From positions 62,001 through 126,000 of the forward strand of contig JAIOKI010000006.1 of the NCBI GenBank assembly GCA_028335825.1: a stretch of 64,000 bases of DNA. Reading direction: 5' to 3'. The notes below the pieces were generated by a model, which saw only the letters and a program-made list of their open reading frames with translations, made no database searches and was not told where the DNA came from. The stretch comes from Nosema muscidifuracis (taxonomy: Eukaryota > Microsporidia > Nosematidae). Position 1 is the first letter of the stretch, and each line of letters opens with the position of its first letter. Position numbers and translations under genes: made by a program. Below, one piece after another: positions 1-12,349 of the stretch.

Positions 1-689
1 TAGCAAAATTATACAGAAAACACAAGACGAAGCTAGATTTGGACAAAAAAGTAGAGATATATGTTCAATCCAGGGTGCTTAAGATGACTCTTAAAGCCTA
101 AGAATGCAAAGCCATAGAAGAAGTAACTTAAAAACGATTAAATAAACAATTTGACTTTGAAAGAATGATTATTTGGCTTACATAGATTCTCATCGAAAAA
201 TATCTACGTAATGTCGCCAAATACCATAAATTTTACACAAAATTTTTATAAATATACTATCTAAAGATTTTTATTCTCAGAATAGGAATGTACTACCAGG
301 GGTTTAGAATATACTTGTCAGTTAAATAAAAAATACATTATTCTTAAACTAAGTAAAAATTTTAAAAATAATTGAATGCAACAACAATTAGAAAAATAAA
401 TCTCTAATTTAATTTTCTATTTTCTTAAGACAATATTAAATATTTACGTAAATAAAACTTCAACAAAAAAATCTAATTTTGAGTATCATTGTTTATTTAA
501 ATGAAGATTGTTGCACTTTAGTAATTTTGTACGCAAGGAAACAATAAGACAGTGAAAATAGTTAAATTCTGCTTGAAGAACATAAAAAAAATAAATACAA
601 TAAAAATCTTAAGATATTATTATATACATTAATAATTTAATAATGTATTTTTAATTAATTAATAAATAGTTAAAGTTAAAATAAATTGT
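1..689. other. Gene-free AT-rich stretch with degraded sequence
   Basis: No open frame of useful length is seen. Bases about 60-130 are less AT-rich and resemble, imperfectly, a stretch near 7310-7360; both contain a core like AAGATGACT followed by AAAGCC and GAAGA. The two could be decayed copies of one repeat or of an old gene. No family can be named. Confidence 0.4.
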
Positions 690-2385
690 TTAATTGATAA
701 CTTGTACATAATAATTCAACAATTCAAAAATATTATCATATCCAGATGAAATTAGATTTTGTTCATTTCTTATCGCTTTATAACTAATTAAATTTTCTAA
801 TTCCGATTTAAAATAGAAAAGTATACATGCATAAATATCGAATCTATTTTTATAGATATTTTCTTTTTGACAAATCTTCGAAAGGAATTCTTTTAAGCCA
901 GAAATAATGTCATTAGAAGTATCATTTGATTTACTTTTAAAACTTTCGATGAATTTAAATAGCATCAATGTATCATTAGAAAAATTATTTTCAGAAAGTC
1001 TCTTCTCGTACATCTCACACATTTCAAAATACATTAACAAATCAAAATAGATGCTCGAAATATTATTATGGTTATAAACAATCTCTTTCATGATAAACTG
1101 AGAAATTTTTTCATAATATTCAGATTCGGAATTATCATTTTCTTCGATTAATTTAGAATTAACGTAATCGAGATTTAGTTTATTTTCACATTTTTCAACC
1201 AAATCTAAGGTGAATAGAATTTCATACATTATAATATTTCTAGCTTTTCCTTTATTCGATAGAATACTTATTAAAATATCCTTGTATAGATCACTATCTT
1301 TTATAAGATAAAAAAATCTTAAAATAGGTTCAATTTTATCTACACTGATATTTTGACAAGTTTTGAAGAAAATCTTCATTTCTTCAAAAATATCTTCATC
1401 GATACAATAATAATATATTTCATATTTATAAACTGTAACGTTCTTTAAAGCATAACAATGATTATTCAAATATATACTGTCATTAAATAATCCTACTTGT
1501 ATATTTTTAAGTTCTTTGTTATTTGGATCATTAGAAGAATCTAAATGTTTCAGAATATCATCTTGAGCAAGTATACTATTTTTATAATATTCAGTTATTC
1601 TTTTGTTATCCTCAAATTCGTATGCTTTTTTATTAACTATATCATATTTTCTATCAAAATAAAAACAGGACATTTTTATTAATGATAATAAACTTGAAAT
1701 TTCTTCTAAATCTTCTTCCTTACAGTGGTAATATATTTTTAGATAATACTCAACATATTTTTTTATAATTAAATTCATTCATGTCGATAGTGTACATAAA
1801 CATATTTTTGTTATCTGGAGTTAACTTAAAATTAAATAAAATATTATCGTAATGTTCTATTCCGTATAGACAAGAATTTTTTTCACTATTTAAAATTATA
1901 TTTTCATCTGGATTGTTTATCAAAATCTTATCGTATTCTAAGTACGATTTAGTACTTGAAACATCATTGATATAGTGATAATAATTTGAAATATTTTTCA
2001 TAAAATCACAAATCATTTCTGTTTTCTTTATATTTTTTTCGCAATCTTCAATATATAAATATTTATCTTTATCAGAGAATCCATATACAATTTCAGCAAT
2101 TTCTTTTTTCAATTCATCTTTCAAAGCAAAATTAACATCTGAATAATTATCGATACTAAAAAAAAATTGATTTGTAAATTTTCCTGATTCATCGCACCTT
2201 TTAATATATATTCGGGATCTATAGATCTCTAAAATATGGATTGGAAAAGTAGAATCATCGCCTATAAAAATAAAATTTCTTTCATTAGTTTTCTTCATAA
2301 TCACTTTAGATAGATCTTCACGCATTGTTTTTAAAACATCAAATGTATAAACTGATAATAAATGTAGTAAAGCCAAAAATTTCAT
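690..2385 (-). CDS. Secreted orphan protein split into two overlapping frames
   Basis: Two open frames overlap by 29 bases on the minus strand. The upstream one (2385 to 1750, 211 aa) begins with a signal-peptide-like N-terminus (MKFLALLHLLSVYTFDV). The downstream one (1778 to 690, 362 aa) continues as an acidic, helical, Lys/Asn/Glu-rich protein. The overlap contains a run of seven A residues on the coding strand (plus-strand T run 1758-1764). The two frames read the same segment there, so a one-base slip would join them into a protein of about 565 aa. I infer a single gene carrying a frameshift, from genuine decay, a sequencing slip or ribosomal slippage. I recognise no family. The upstream start follows ACTCCATC, a weak form of the local CCC signal. 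Confidence 0.5.
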
Positions 2386-4862
2386 GATGGAGTAAAAAAT
2401 TTCATATTTATATTTTTTTTAAATAAAATTAATTTAATTTTTAATTTAAAATTGAAAAATAAAAAAACAAAGATAGGTCAAAAATGAAGAAAAAAAAATT
2501 AATTTTTGTCCTTAAATTAAATTTAATTTAGCATTTGTTAGGATATATTTTTTACAATTTTTTATTGTAGTTATAAAATAATAAATTTATCATAATTAAT
2601 GATAAGAATTTATTTTATGTAATTGTTTTGTAATTTTAATTTATAGAAAATTTTTATTTAAATTAAAAATATAATAAACATTTGTTTATGTCAGGCAAAG
2701 ATATCAAAATTTTCTATTTGTCTCGGAATTCTGATAATTAAAGAAATTAAATTTTATAGATTCAAGATGTTTGATTGATAATAATAAATTAAAAATTCAA
2801 TAATTAGATTCTGAGTTTTTAATTTATAATTTGAGAATAAGACAATACAAATACTCCAATAGATTTTATAACAATATAGATTAATAATTCAAATGCTTTA
2901 TTATTGTTACAAGAATCAAGGCTAACCTATTGATAAACGTCTTCTATTTTATTTAGTTATACGTAGATAAATTGATTTTTTTCTTTGTAATTTACTAATA
3001 TTAAGCATATATTTAATATGAAGTGAGTAATTTAAATTAATAATTCACATTTCTAAAAATTTTATGTGGTTAAAAAATATTATAATTTTAAATTACCGCC
3101 AAAATTATAGATTTAAGACATAATAGGTATGAAAATTGTGCACATAAATGCTACGTTATATCAAGACCAAACAAAGAAAATCGGAATAATTCTTAAACAC
3201 TTTGTATAGAATAATAATTTATGTTATCATCTTATGAAAAACCATGTGGTCAAAACAAAATTTATATATGATAATATAACATAACAGGATATTTTTTGTA
3301 TTTGTTTGTAAAGAAATTCATTTATTATGTTTCTTTTTCTTAATGTTCTAAACTTATTATGAGCTACTTACACATGAATTCTTTTGATACAGAATTTAAT
3401 CATTATTCTATATAATATAATATCTTAGTTTTAAATGTAATTCGAACTGATTTTTTGAGAATATTTGTTATTATACCAGATTTTGTTTTCAACATACCTT
3501 TAGGTCACTACTGTACAGGAACTATACATTCTTTGTTAATATTATTTATTGATTTTCTAAAAAATCATAAATTTTTACTTCTATTTTATGAATTTCTACT
3601 GAATAAACAAAATAAAGGAAATTAAATCTTAGACATATATTATTACATCAATAGACAAAAAGGAAAATGTACCAATAGAAAAATTTATTGTCAATTCTTC
3701 AATTTATTTCGTAATGCAAAAGCTAAAACTTTTAATATTAACTTATTAAACCAAGTTTTAAGTATATTCGTACTACTGATTTCTTAAATTGTAAATGAAG
3801 GGCAAGACTTGCTAATTCATTATTTGTATAAGCTATATTATAGGTTGGTTTATGGCACAATGACAAGAATTATATTATTTTATACTATAAATGTCTCTAT
3901 TTATGGTAAAAATCTGATTTTATGTCATTTACTGGTATTATAGATTTAGCTAATTTTGATAATACTGAATTTATTTTACTAAATTGCAGAAACTTCTTTT
4001 TAAATAATAAGAATCAATTTTTGCTTGTTATATTTAGTAATAAGAAGATTTTTAAGGATAGAGGTTCGAGTATTCTTCAAGTATTTTTTATCAATCATAT
4101 ATTATACATGGAGATTTTAATAAACAGAGCTTTTTCTGATCTATTTTTTTCTTTTAAATGAAATTTATGTAAATATTTTAATATAATTAAATCTTTTCTT
4201 GTCCATCATTTAGTAAAATTTGAAAAACCATAAAATTTGTTCAGATAACGTGTTGATTTTTTCACTTGGGACAGATTATATCAATACTGTTTCAGGGTTT
4301 ACAAATTGTTTCATTATATAATAAAAATATACATTTTAGATTTGGTCTGATGAAACAGCTTTATCTATAGTTATAATTGATAAAGTTTAAATTACAAAGA
4401 AATTTATATAACTTTTATGATGAAAACATAGAAGGCTTATAAAATCATGTATAAAGAAATATTCGGTCATTGCTTAGTAGAGAAATATAGTACTTATAGG
4501 GTTAGGATTTATAGTGTCGCTGAAGGACTTTATTAAAAACTGACCAAGCTAATTAATAAAAATAATTATAGTTTCATGGAGGTTTTATATACTTAATGAT
4601 ATTTAAATATTGAATAAAGTAGAAATTAATCGAATAGTTGCAGAAAGAAAGCTAAAAATAAAATAAAAAAGATTTTGATTAGAAGAACGAAATATAGAGA
4701 TTGTGGTGCTTTTATATGCACTCTCATCACTTTAGAAGAAGTTTTGTATGGTTTGGGAAGAGTAATTAAATTAAATTTCTCAATATTTTTTGATGGTAAT
4801 TTTTTATAAAAATTTAGAGAGCTTTAGGACACTACTAATAAATAGAAAAAAAAATTACCCCC
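2386..4862. other. Long gene-poor AT-rich gap with relic-like frames
   Basis: About 2.5 kb with no convincing gene. A 79-codon frame at 3922-4161 (+) lacks the CCC start signal, a signal peptide or a recognisable domain, so I treat it as chance or decay. Bases 4330-4800 are somewhat less AT-rich and contain short translatable scraps broken by many stops. This suggests an old gene or plain DNA transposon too decayed to name. Confidence 0.35.
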
Positions 4863-6083
4863 ATGTTTAAAACTATTTTATTATACATAATACAAATTTC
4901 TGGTATCAAGCATCTTAATTTATATTATGAAGAAAAAAACGGCTGTCTTATCGATAAAAATCTACGTAACAGAGAAATATTATATGATAAAAATATAATT
5001 CAACTTATGTTCGATAACATTTGGGATATATTGATAAAGAATCCTAAATTTGATGAAGCTTTCATAGATGATGAATTTATACCGAGAAAACATCTGTTTA
5101 ATAATAATAATGAAGTTAAGTCAATTGTTTTTAAAAAAATTATGAAATTACTTAGTTCATCATATAAAGATAATGATGAATTGGAAGATAGATTTTCAAA
5201 TATTTCTGATACATTTTTTGCAGATAATATGGCTGAAGAGGTATATAAAATAATAGAAATGCTATATCTTTGTGATGAATGGGGTGAGTATATTCAGTCA
5301 CAAAATATAATCAAATTTTATGATCATATAAATGAATTAATAAGAGACAGTTTCACATTTAAAAAAAGTGTAAAACTAGGACGAGCTCCGAGAATTAAGT
5401 TTAAAAATTGTATTGATCAAAAATTTCTAGATGATTCAAAGTGTGCTCGTAAATTCGAAAGTTATAATTCTATATCAGAAAATACAGTTGAACCAAGTAC
5501 TACGAGCAAAGAAGACCAGGCATCCTCATATTCATCTTCATTGATTACAAAATCTGAAAATAGTTACAATTTAGATATTAATAATGAATCATATAATAAT
5601 TTTGAAGATGAACTTAAAAAGATAGAATCTATAAATAATGAATCATTTGATGAATTAGATTCTTCATTATTTAATGATTTAAAAGAAATAACTCAAGAAT
5701 ACAGTTCAACAAAAGCTTTGAGTTTTACTGAAAATCCTAATTTTATTAATCATGTATCTACTATATCATCTGCTTATGACACACCCGAAAACAAAAACAT
5801 AATAAACCAAAATAATACAGTCAATACGAACATGTTTAGTAATAACGTTCTATTTGGAATTTTAGTTGGAGGTGGTATATTTTTAATTTGTTTTATATTC
5901 GTCTTGATATATTGCATCATAAAAAAAACAAAAAGAAGCTATACATTAGAAACTGATAGAAAAATTATCGAGATGGAAGATTTATTGAAAAGGAAAAATA
6001 TAACTCATACGAAAAATTCTAAAAAGACTACTGTAGTTGAGATCGATGAAATTAAAAATTCTATTTCTAATAATGAGAATTAA
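4863..6083 (+). CDS. Orphan type I membrane protein
   Basis: A 406-aa protein whose ATG follows CCCCC directly (TTACCCCCATG), a strong local start signal. The N-terminus (MFKTILLYIIQISG) looks like a signal peptide. Residues 20-170 are a charged, probably helical ectodomain. Residues 185-320 are rich in Ser, Asn, Glu and Asp and look unstructured. A clear transmembrane helix (about residues 325-352, NVLFGILVGGGIFLICFI) is followed by a basic cytoplasmic tail of about 50 residues starting KKTKRSY. The layout suggests a protein on the spore, plasma or host-facing membrane. No family is recognised. A perfect inverted repeat lies 120 bases downstream. Confidence 0.75.
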   Translation: MFKTILLYIIQISGIKHLNLYYEEKNGCLIDKNLRNREILYDKNIIQLMFDNIWDILIKNPKFDEAFIDDEFIPRKHLFNNNNEVKSIVFKKIMKLLSSSYKDNDELEDRFSNISDTFFADNMAEEVYKIIEMLYLCDEWGEYIQSQNIIKFYDHINELIRDSFTFKKSVKLGRAPRIKFKNCIDQKFLDDSKCARKFESYNSISENTVEPSTTSKEDQASSYSSSLITKSENSYNLDINNESYNNFEDELKKIESINNESFDELDSSLFNDLKEITQEYSSTKALSFTENPNFINHVSTISSAYDTPENKNIINQNNTVNTNMFSNNVLFGILVGGGIFLICFIFVLIYCIIKKTKRSYTLETDRKIIEMEDLLKRKNITHTKNSKKTTVVEIDEIKNSISNNEN

Positions 6084-7851
6084 ATTAAATTATTTTTACT
6101 TGATATTTTTTTTCAACTTAATTATCATAAGTTATATGATTGGGACCAAAATTTAAAAATTGAGATAGTTAAAATAGCGAAGATTTTTTACAGTCTCTTT
6201 TTTTTTTATATTCATTAATGACCAATTTCTTTTTTTTTTAGTTATTACTCATTAATGAATATAAAATTTTAACAAGACTATAAGGTCTTATTTTTTCACT
6301 TGTTATAAGTTAATCACCAAAATCAGATCTTTCTTTTGGTATCTTAAATATTTAAAAATATTAAGAAGTTATGCATGGCAGTACTAAAGATTTTATTGAT
6401 CAAAGGTATGATTTTAAAGAAGTTCTTGATAAGATAATTTAAAAATATGTACAATTTATGGCATACACTAGTATATAAGAATGCTTTTTAATAGTTTTTA
6501 GATAAACCAGAGTTTTAATAATACATTTTAAAAATATAGTTATGGTTAATTTGCTGTATATCACAGATAATCATATAAAAGAAAATTGTTTCGTATTATC
6601 ACATGATTTTTTATATATATAGAATTATTATAGCAGAAATCAATATCGCGAATGATTACATCTGATTTATTACATTCATTGGTTATTTAATGGAAAATAT
6701 AATAGAGCATTGAAGATGACCCAATTTTATTCTCTAAATATGATCTTTATAGGATTACTCTTGTTATAATCAATAGAAACGGTTTAATATAAAAATTAAT
6801 TACATTAAATTAAGACGTGAATTGTTTAAAAAGAAATTTGAAAACAAATGCAAATCAGAATAATACCAAAAACATATTTATTTTAAATAAAAATTATAAA
6901 TATATGGAAAGTTCTAAAAGAATAAAAATTAAATAAAAATGCAGTATATAAGCATTACAAAGTTAAGGAATTCTCAGTTCAGAAATATATAGCGAATATG
7001 AAGGTCGAAATGAGAGTTAATTCCAGTATTTTAAGTTTAAAAAGATTAAATATAATAAGGCATATATTATTAGTTAATAATTTAAGAGAGTACATTGTGA
7101 TAGTAAAAGTTGAAAAAACAAGCTACAATAATTTATAGATTGTTAAAAATGAAAAGAAACAACCGTTACTATATAATATCTAACTAAAAAGCGTCAATAT
7201 ATAAGTGAAGAATTGTACCATATGTGATCACTTGGGATGATTTAGTTTCTAACTTCCATTGATGATAAAGATAATCAGACTGAGACATATATTTAAATAA
7301 GAATCCTCAAGATGACTTTAATAGCTTAACATTGAAAGCCACCGAAGAGCAAGAAATGATGAATATTCTACTGAAACAAAGGATTCCGAGATAAAGGAAG
7401 CTCTGAAGTCAGAGATAAACGTTCTTATTTAAAGTTAGTTTATCCCTAACTAAAAAACCAAATAAATACAAATTAAATATTAGCTAAACCTGACTCCTAC
7501 AAAGGGTAAAAATTCTTTTTTTCATTGAAATTTTTAATGAAATATATCTTTTACAATGTAAAAAATTGATAAAGTTCAACGTAAATTCAAATTCAAATAT
7601 TTTAATATTTATTTTTTTAATAATTAATTGATTCTTCAGATTAGAAAAAGAATTTAACTTGTAAACGTTTATTCTACAGATCTAAATGTCTATTAAATTA
7701 AAATTTTTAATTGTAAATCTGCTTATTCATGGTATAGAGTCTTAAGAATTAAAACTTGATTACATTCCGATATATTTAAATTCTTACTAATATATATTTT
7801 AAATTTTTATATTAAATATTATATTAAATTCAGTAAAAATAGAACTTTTAA
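6084..7851. other. Gene-free AT-rich gap with a hairpin and degraded sequence
   Basis: No open gene. The left end holds a perfect 18-bp inverted repeat (listed separately). Bases 7200-7440 are less AT-rich, with short protein-like scraps rich in Lys, Glu and Gln broken by stops. Part of this (about 7310-7360) resembles bases 60-130. I see decay but cannot name the source. Confidence 0.35.
6204..6266. repeat. Perfect 18-bp inverted repeat (hairpin)
   Basis: TTTTATATTCATTAATGA at 6204-6221 is exactly complementary to 6249-6266, with a 27-base T-rich loop. It lies 121 bases past the stop of the 406-aa membrane protein gene. It could be a 3'-end or terminator-like hairpin of that transcript, or the core of a very short decayed element. 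In such AT-rich DNA some palindromes arise by chance, but 18 perfect pairs that include G:C is notable. Confidence 0.6.
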
Positions 7852-8883
7852 TTAATTGTTTTCTTGATGTATTTCCGATAGTTGATTAATTAATTTAAAT
7901 ACTAAAACACCAATTTGATAAAAAACCCTTTGTTCGATATTAGTAAAGCTTGATTCTTCTAAAACTTTTTCGAACTTTTTTATTACATTTAAATAATTTG
8001 ATAAGCAGTTTTTCATATCATTATCGATGCAGTACAAAAGATTTTCTAAAAATAAACCACAATGGTTGCAAATTTTGATCAATTCATTATCTTCATCTTC
8101 AAAATAAAACATATCTTTGTTTAGAAAGCATTTATAATAAGATATTAAATATAAAGAAATATATGAATTTAACATGTCTAATATTCTTTCTCCTTGAATC
8201 ATCTCCTTTAAACAATTTACAAAGTGTTTTGTTAATTCATCTTTATATTCTGAATTATTTATCTTATCATATATTATCTGTAGTATTTGTTCATAATTTA
8301 ATATTTGAAGATCCTTAGCAACATATGAATCATAATTAATATTAAACTTTTCATACAGAACTAATATAATATCTTTTAGCTTAATTTTTAATTTATCATT
8401 AAAATCATCTAATACTTTTTCCTTTCGATCGATTCTTTTAAATACATTTAAAAAGCTATTAAAAAATAAATTAATAGTGTCTAAAACATATTCCTTGTTC
8501 AAAATATCACTTAATGAGAACCTATTAAACAAAATAGGATGTACTTCATATGTCATTTTTTTATATTTTAAAGGTGGACAATGAAAATATTCATTTTCAT
8601 CAAATTCTTCGTTCTCTTCATCATTATAGTTATTAATTTCATTATCAGATGGGTTATAAATTAATTCCTCATTAGTATTAATCGAATCATAACTGGCCGT
8701 TTCATCAGTTTCATCTTCGTAATCATTTTTATACAGATTGATTAATTTCAAACAATCTTCAATACCATTTAATTCTTGGTATTTTGATGAAAAATAAGTT
8801 ACTGGGGTTGTTAGAAAAGATTGATCAGATGTAGAACGAGATAGGCATATATAAAACCAAAATACTTTTAGAGATTTAAACAT
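7852..8883 (-). CDS. Secreted acidic orphan protein
   Basis: A 343-aa protein whose ATG is preceded by ACCCTTAAA, the typical local start context. The first 20 residues (MFKSLKVFWFYICLSRSTSD) look like a signal peptide. Residues 45-95 are strongly acidic (runs such as NYNDEENEEFDENE) and probably unstructured. The remainder is predicted helical, with scattered Cys including CNHCG near residue 275. I recognise no family. Its setting among other orphan genes with signal peptides suggests a lineage-specific secreted protein. Confidence 0.7.
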   Translation of the reverse strand: MFKSLKVFWFYICLSRSTSDQSFLTTPVTYFSSKYQELNGIEDCLKLINLYKNDYEDETDETASYDSINTNEELIYNPSDNEINNYNDEENEEFDENEYFHCPPLKYKKMTYEVHPILFNRFSLSDILNKEYVLDTINLFFNSFLNVFKRIDRKEKVLDDFNDKLKIKLKDIILVLYEKFNINYDSYVAKDLQILNYEQILQIIYDKINNSEYKDELTKHFVNCLKEMIQGERILDMLNSYISLYLISYYKCFLNKDMFYFEDEDNELIKICNHCGLFLENLLYCIDNDMKNCLSNYLNVIKKFEKVLEESSFTNIEQRVFYQIGVLVFKLINQLSEIHQENN

Positions 8884-10883
8884 TTTAAGGGTGAGAAATA
8901 ACGAAATTTATAGGATAAAAATTAAATTAAATTTACAGATAAAAAATACTTTAATTTAAAACAATAAAAAAAGTCTTAAAATATATAATTTTTTTTAGAT
9001 TTAAAAATGATTCAATTTCGAGTCATTTTCTATTTATTGTAATTTTTTTGCAAAAAAAATGTTTTAAGAAGAAATTAGAAGCCTGATTAATATTCAGCGT
9101 TATTATTTATAAATGCATTTTTAAAAAATTAATTTAGAAAAATAATTTATTAAATATGCAAATTTATAAATAAAGACTTTAATTGTTTTTGTAAATATTA
9201 ATAACTTTCTACTTTTCTTGAAAATATAAATTTTTCTCTTCATCTTGTTATGTATCAAATCAAACTTTTTATCAAAAAATATAATTATAATGGTATTTCT
9301 ATTTCATACGTACCAGTTAATAATATAATTTTTTTTTAATATTTTTTATTAAAAATTCTTTTATTTTTTGGTTTTTATCACATTAAATTTTATGATCACT
9401 TTTTATAAACTTATCATTTGAAAATTGAATTATGAGTACTATATTATTTCTAAAAAAAATTAATATCTATTTATGTATCTTACTTAACCTACTTAAATTA
9501 CTTTTTTTAGTCTAAATAATAGAATTTATTTTGATAGCTATCTTCGTTTAGTTTTTATAAAAATAATAATAAGACTTTATCAGATTCCACATCACATGGA
9601 AATTCTTCTTATTTCAAAAGGCATATTAACAAATTTAAAAGTTTTTTATAGTCAAATAAAATACTTTTCTTGTTTTTATACTAAATTTTTTGATTTTCAA
9701 GTAATCTCTAATTCTTCATCATGATGTCTTAAAGAATATATACGTCATCTTTAATTTATACATACGAAAAAATATCAAATTTATAATCATGCATTTAAAA
9801 TTAATATTTCTTGATTTTAAAATGTTTAATTATTTAATATTAAAAAGAATATTTATCAAAAGCATCATGTTTTTCGAAAAAAATGTAGTATTTAGAATTT
9901 TTTAAATTTTATAATTTAGAAAGTAAGTCTTCGTTTTTTCATTAATACTAAAGCTTTATTATTTAATAAATTAATAAAAAATAATGTGTTAATTTGTTTA
10001 TGGTCTAGTATCGATCTAAAGTAAAATTTAGGAATATATTATATTTAGAAAAATTAATAAATAGCTCATATATCATATAAACAAGTTAGTAAAAATATTA
10101 TATTTATAATTGCCTTAGTGATCAGTATATTAAAAAAATAATTAATAAAATACTATCTTAGAGCAATTATTATCATGTAGAAAGTTTTTAGTAAACAGAT
10201 GAATATTCTATAAAATTCCTTGTATTTATATCGTAAAGCTATAAAAACAATATAAACTTACTGGTTTATTTAATAATACCAAGATAAATATCCTCAAAAA
10301 TGATAATAAAAATTTCAAAATTATACTAAGAAATTTAATGTTTCATACTCATTAAAAAATGTCAACTTTGTTTGTTTAAATTTTAAAATATTGCTTGTAA
10401 TAAAAACAATTTGAAATTCTTCAAAGTTTACTATTTTAATTTCTTCTCATTAAAAGCTGCTTTTCTCCACAGGAATTTTTAAAAAGACTTTTCCTAACTA
10501 AGTTCTTCATGATAATATTAATATGTTGGTCTAAACGAAAACTTTGATCTAAATTTCTATTTTAATCTTAGTTCTAAATAAATAAGGCAGTTTTTTAAAT
10601 ATCATTAGATTCTTTCCTGTACGAAATAATTATAGTTTTATATTTGTTTACACTTCTATAAATCAATAATGAGGTTTTACTGATCATTTCCCCTTACAAT
10701 CAATCTCTTCGGTATGTTGCTATTTTATTATTGAAGCTAATATTCTGTAATGTATAAATTATTTTTATTTATTATATATCTTTTCAAAATATGATAATCT
10801 TATTTTTTATTAAAATTACTAACTTGATATTAAATTTCATTTCATGAAACAAATATATAATTAAATTAAAAAAAACAATAAAA
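8884..10883. other. Gene-free AT-rich gap
   Basis: Two kilobases of very AT-rich DNA. No open frame with a start signal or recognisable domain, no tRNA and no clear tandem array. A CCCC near 10688 has no ATG within normal spacing. Confidence 0.5.
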
Positions 10884-11687
10884 ATGCTTTTTTTTCTTTT
10901 ATGCATAAATTCATACGAAATAGATCTCCTAGTAAACAAAAAAATAATAATACATTCGATACCTTACCCTAACTTCATTTTATCAGAGAATTTTTCGGAT
11001 TTTTCTAAGAACGTTTTTCATACGAAAAATTCTACTTATAATTTAAAAGAATTTAATAAAATATCTCGTTTAGAAAAATTTGATGATAAATATAGAATAA
11101 AAATTGGGAATTATTATGTATGCCAGAATAAAAATACAATATGTAATTATAATTCTGAAACAAAAATGTGTAAAGATGACAAATATAATGAAGTCGATTG
11201 TGATATATGTAAAAATAAATTGATAGAAACATGTGAATCCGATATAGATTTATGGGATATTGAAAAAACTTCTTTAGGATATATTATAAAAAGAAAGGAT
11301 ATGTGTTTTACTTTAGGATTCAAATTGTTCTTAGATACTTGTAAAGAAAGTAAAAATCAATTATTTGGATTTGAAGATCATGAATTATTAAGCTGTATAG
11401 AAAACTTCAATATTAATAAGAAACCAGAAACAAATAAAGAACTTATTGATAGTATAAAAATGAAAAAAAATATAAAAAACTTAAAAAAGGTTGATCCAGA
11501 AAAGTTTAATAAAATATTAAAGGATATAGAAAAACAGAAAGATCCTGAGAAAGCTTTAGAAGAAATTATACCAGGTATAAAAAATAAGAAAAAAATGAAA
11601 AAGTTGTGGGGTAAGTTATGGGGGTTTGGAAATTTTAATTGGCCTAAAGGATTCAAAGTTAAATTATTTTGTACTAAATTGTGGTGA
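10884..11687 (+). CDS. Secreted ricin-B-lectin-like protein
   Basis: A 267-aa protein with a short hydrophobic N-terminus (MLFFLLCINSYEI) acting as a likely signal peptide. Residues about 70-175 have the feel of a beta-trefoil lectin: IKIGNYYVCQ early, several Cys (YYVCQ, ICNY, MCKDD, DCDICKN, TCES), a GYIIKR strand, and NQLFGFED as a weakened Q-x-W-type repeat end. Ricin-B-lectin-like secreted proteins are common in microsporidia and have been linked to host contact, so this is the best guess, not proof. Residues 190-245 are Lys-rich and helical. The last 25 residues contain five Trp (KKLWGKLWGFGNFNW), giving an amphipathic, possibly membrane-touching tail. The start has no CCC. Confidence 0.55.
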   Translation: MLFFLLCINSYEIDLLVNKKIIIHSIPYPNFILSENFSDFSKNVFHTKNSTYNLKEFNKISRLEKFDDKYRIKIGNYYVCQNKNTICNYNSETKMCKDDKYNEVDCDICKNKLIETCESDIDLWDIEKTSLGYIIKRKDMCFTLGFKLFLDTCKESKNQLFGFEDHELLSCIENFNINKKPETNKELIDSIKMKKNIKNLKKVDPEKFNKILKDIEKQKDPEKALEEIIPGIKNKKKMKKLWGKLWGFGNFNWPKGFKVKLFCTKLW

Positions 11688-12349
11688 TATTTATATAATT
11701 TAAAGTAAATTGATATGAGGTAAAAAAAATTATAAATAAATTATTTTCTTTATTGTGATTAAATAATCCATAATTTGAAGTAAATTGATATGAGAATAAA
11801 AATTTAGATAATTTCAAGTAAATTGATAAGAATTTAAATAATTCCATAATGTATATTTTATTTATACTAAACTGCAAATTTAGATAATTTAAAGTAAATT
11901 GATAAGAAATTAAATAATTTACATAATATTTATTTTATTTATACTAAAATAATATAAGTTATTTTCTCTATAATATATTTTGTACATAAGTTAAGTATAT
12001 TTAAGATACGAGATTAATAAGTCATATTATAAATTTGTCGGTTAACTGTCAAAAATATCAATTTTATAATAAAATTTATTTCTATTTATTAAGTTCAAAA
12101 CTAGATATCATTACATAAATATAAATTTTTTATTGTTTATATTTATAATTAAGTTATTAAAATTGATTAATATAACAACATATACCCTACCAACTAAAGA
12201 TATAATTATCCATTATAAATTAATTATTTACTAATAAATCTTGAATAAACAATCTATTGTAAGTTTATATCTATTTAACTACTCATTTTAAATATAACAA
12301 CTTATTGTAAATATTTTTTGTTTTTATTTTTAGTAAAAATGACCCTTAA
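11688..12349. repeat. Spacer with two to three diverged ~75-bp repeats
   Basis: Downstream of the lectin-like gene, units containing AAGTAAATTGATA recur near 11703, 11779, 11816 and 11893. The last two share a following block ending ATTTTATTTATACTAAA. The rest is plain AT-rich DNA up to the CCCTTAAATG start of the next gene. Confidence 0.6.

Noticed and set aside
4050-4080. GAGGTTCGAGTATTC resembling a tRNA T-arm
   Set aside because: No matching acceptor, D or anticodon arms nearby, and the T-stem does not pair fully.
3922-4161. 79-codon plus-strand frame in a gene-poor gap
   Set aside because: No start signal, no signal peptide and no domain; the length is not surprising for chance in a long gap.
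4330-4800. Protein-like scraps including W-S-D-E-T that recall a DNA-transposon DDE motif
   Set aside because: Five residues among many stops are far too little to name a transposon family.
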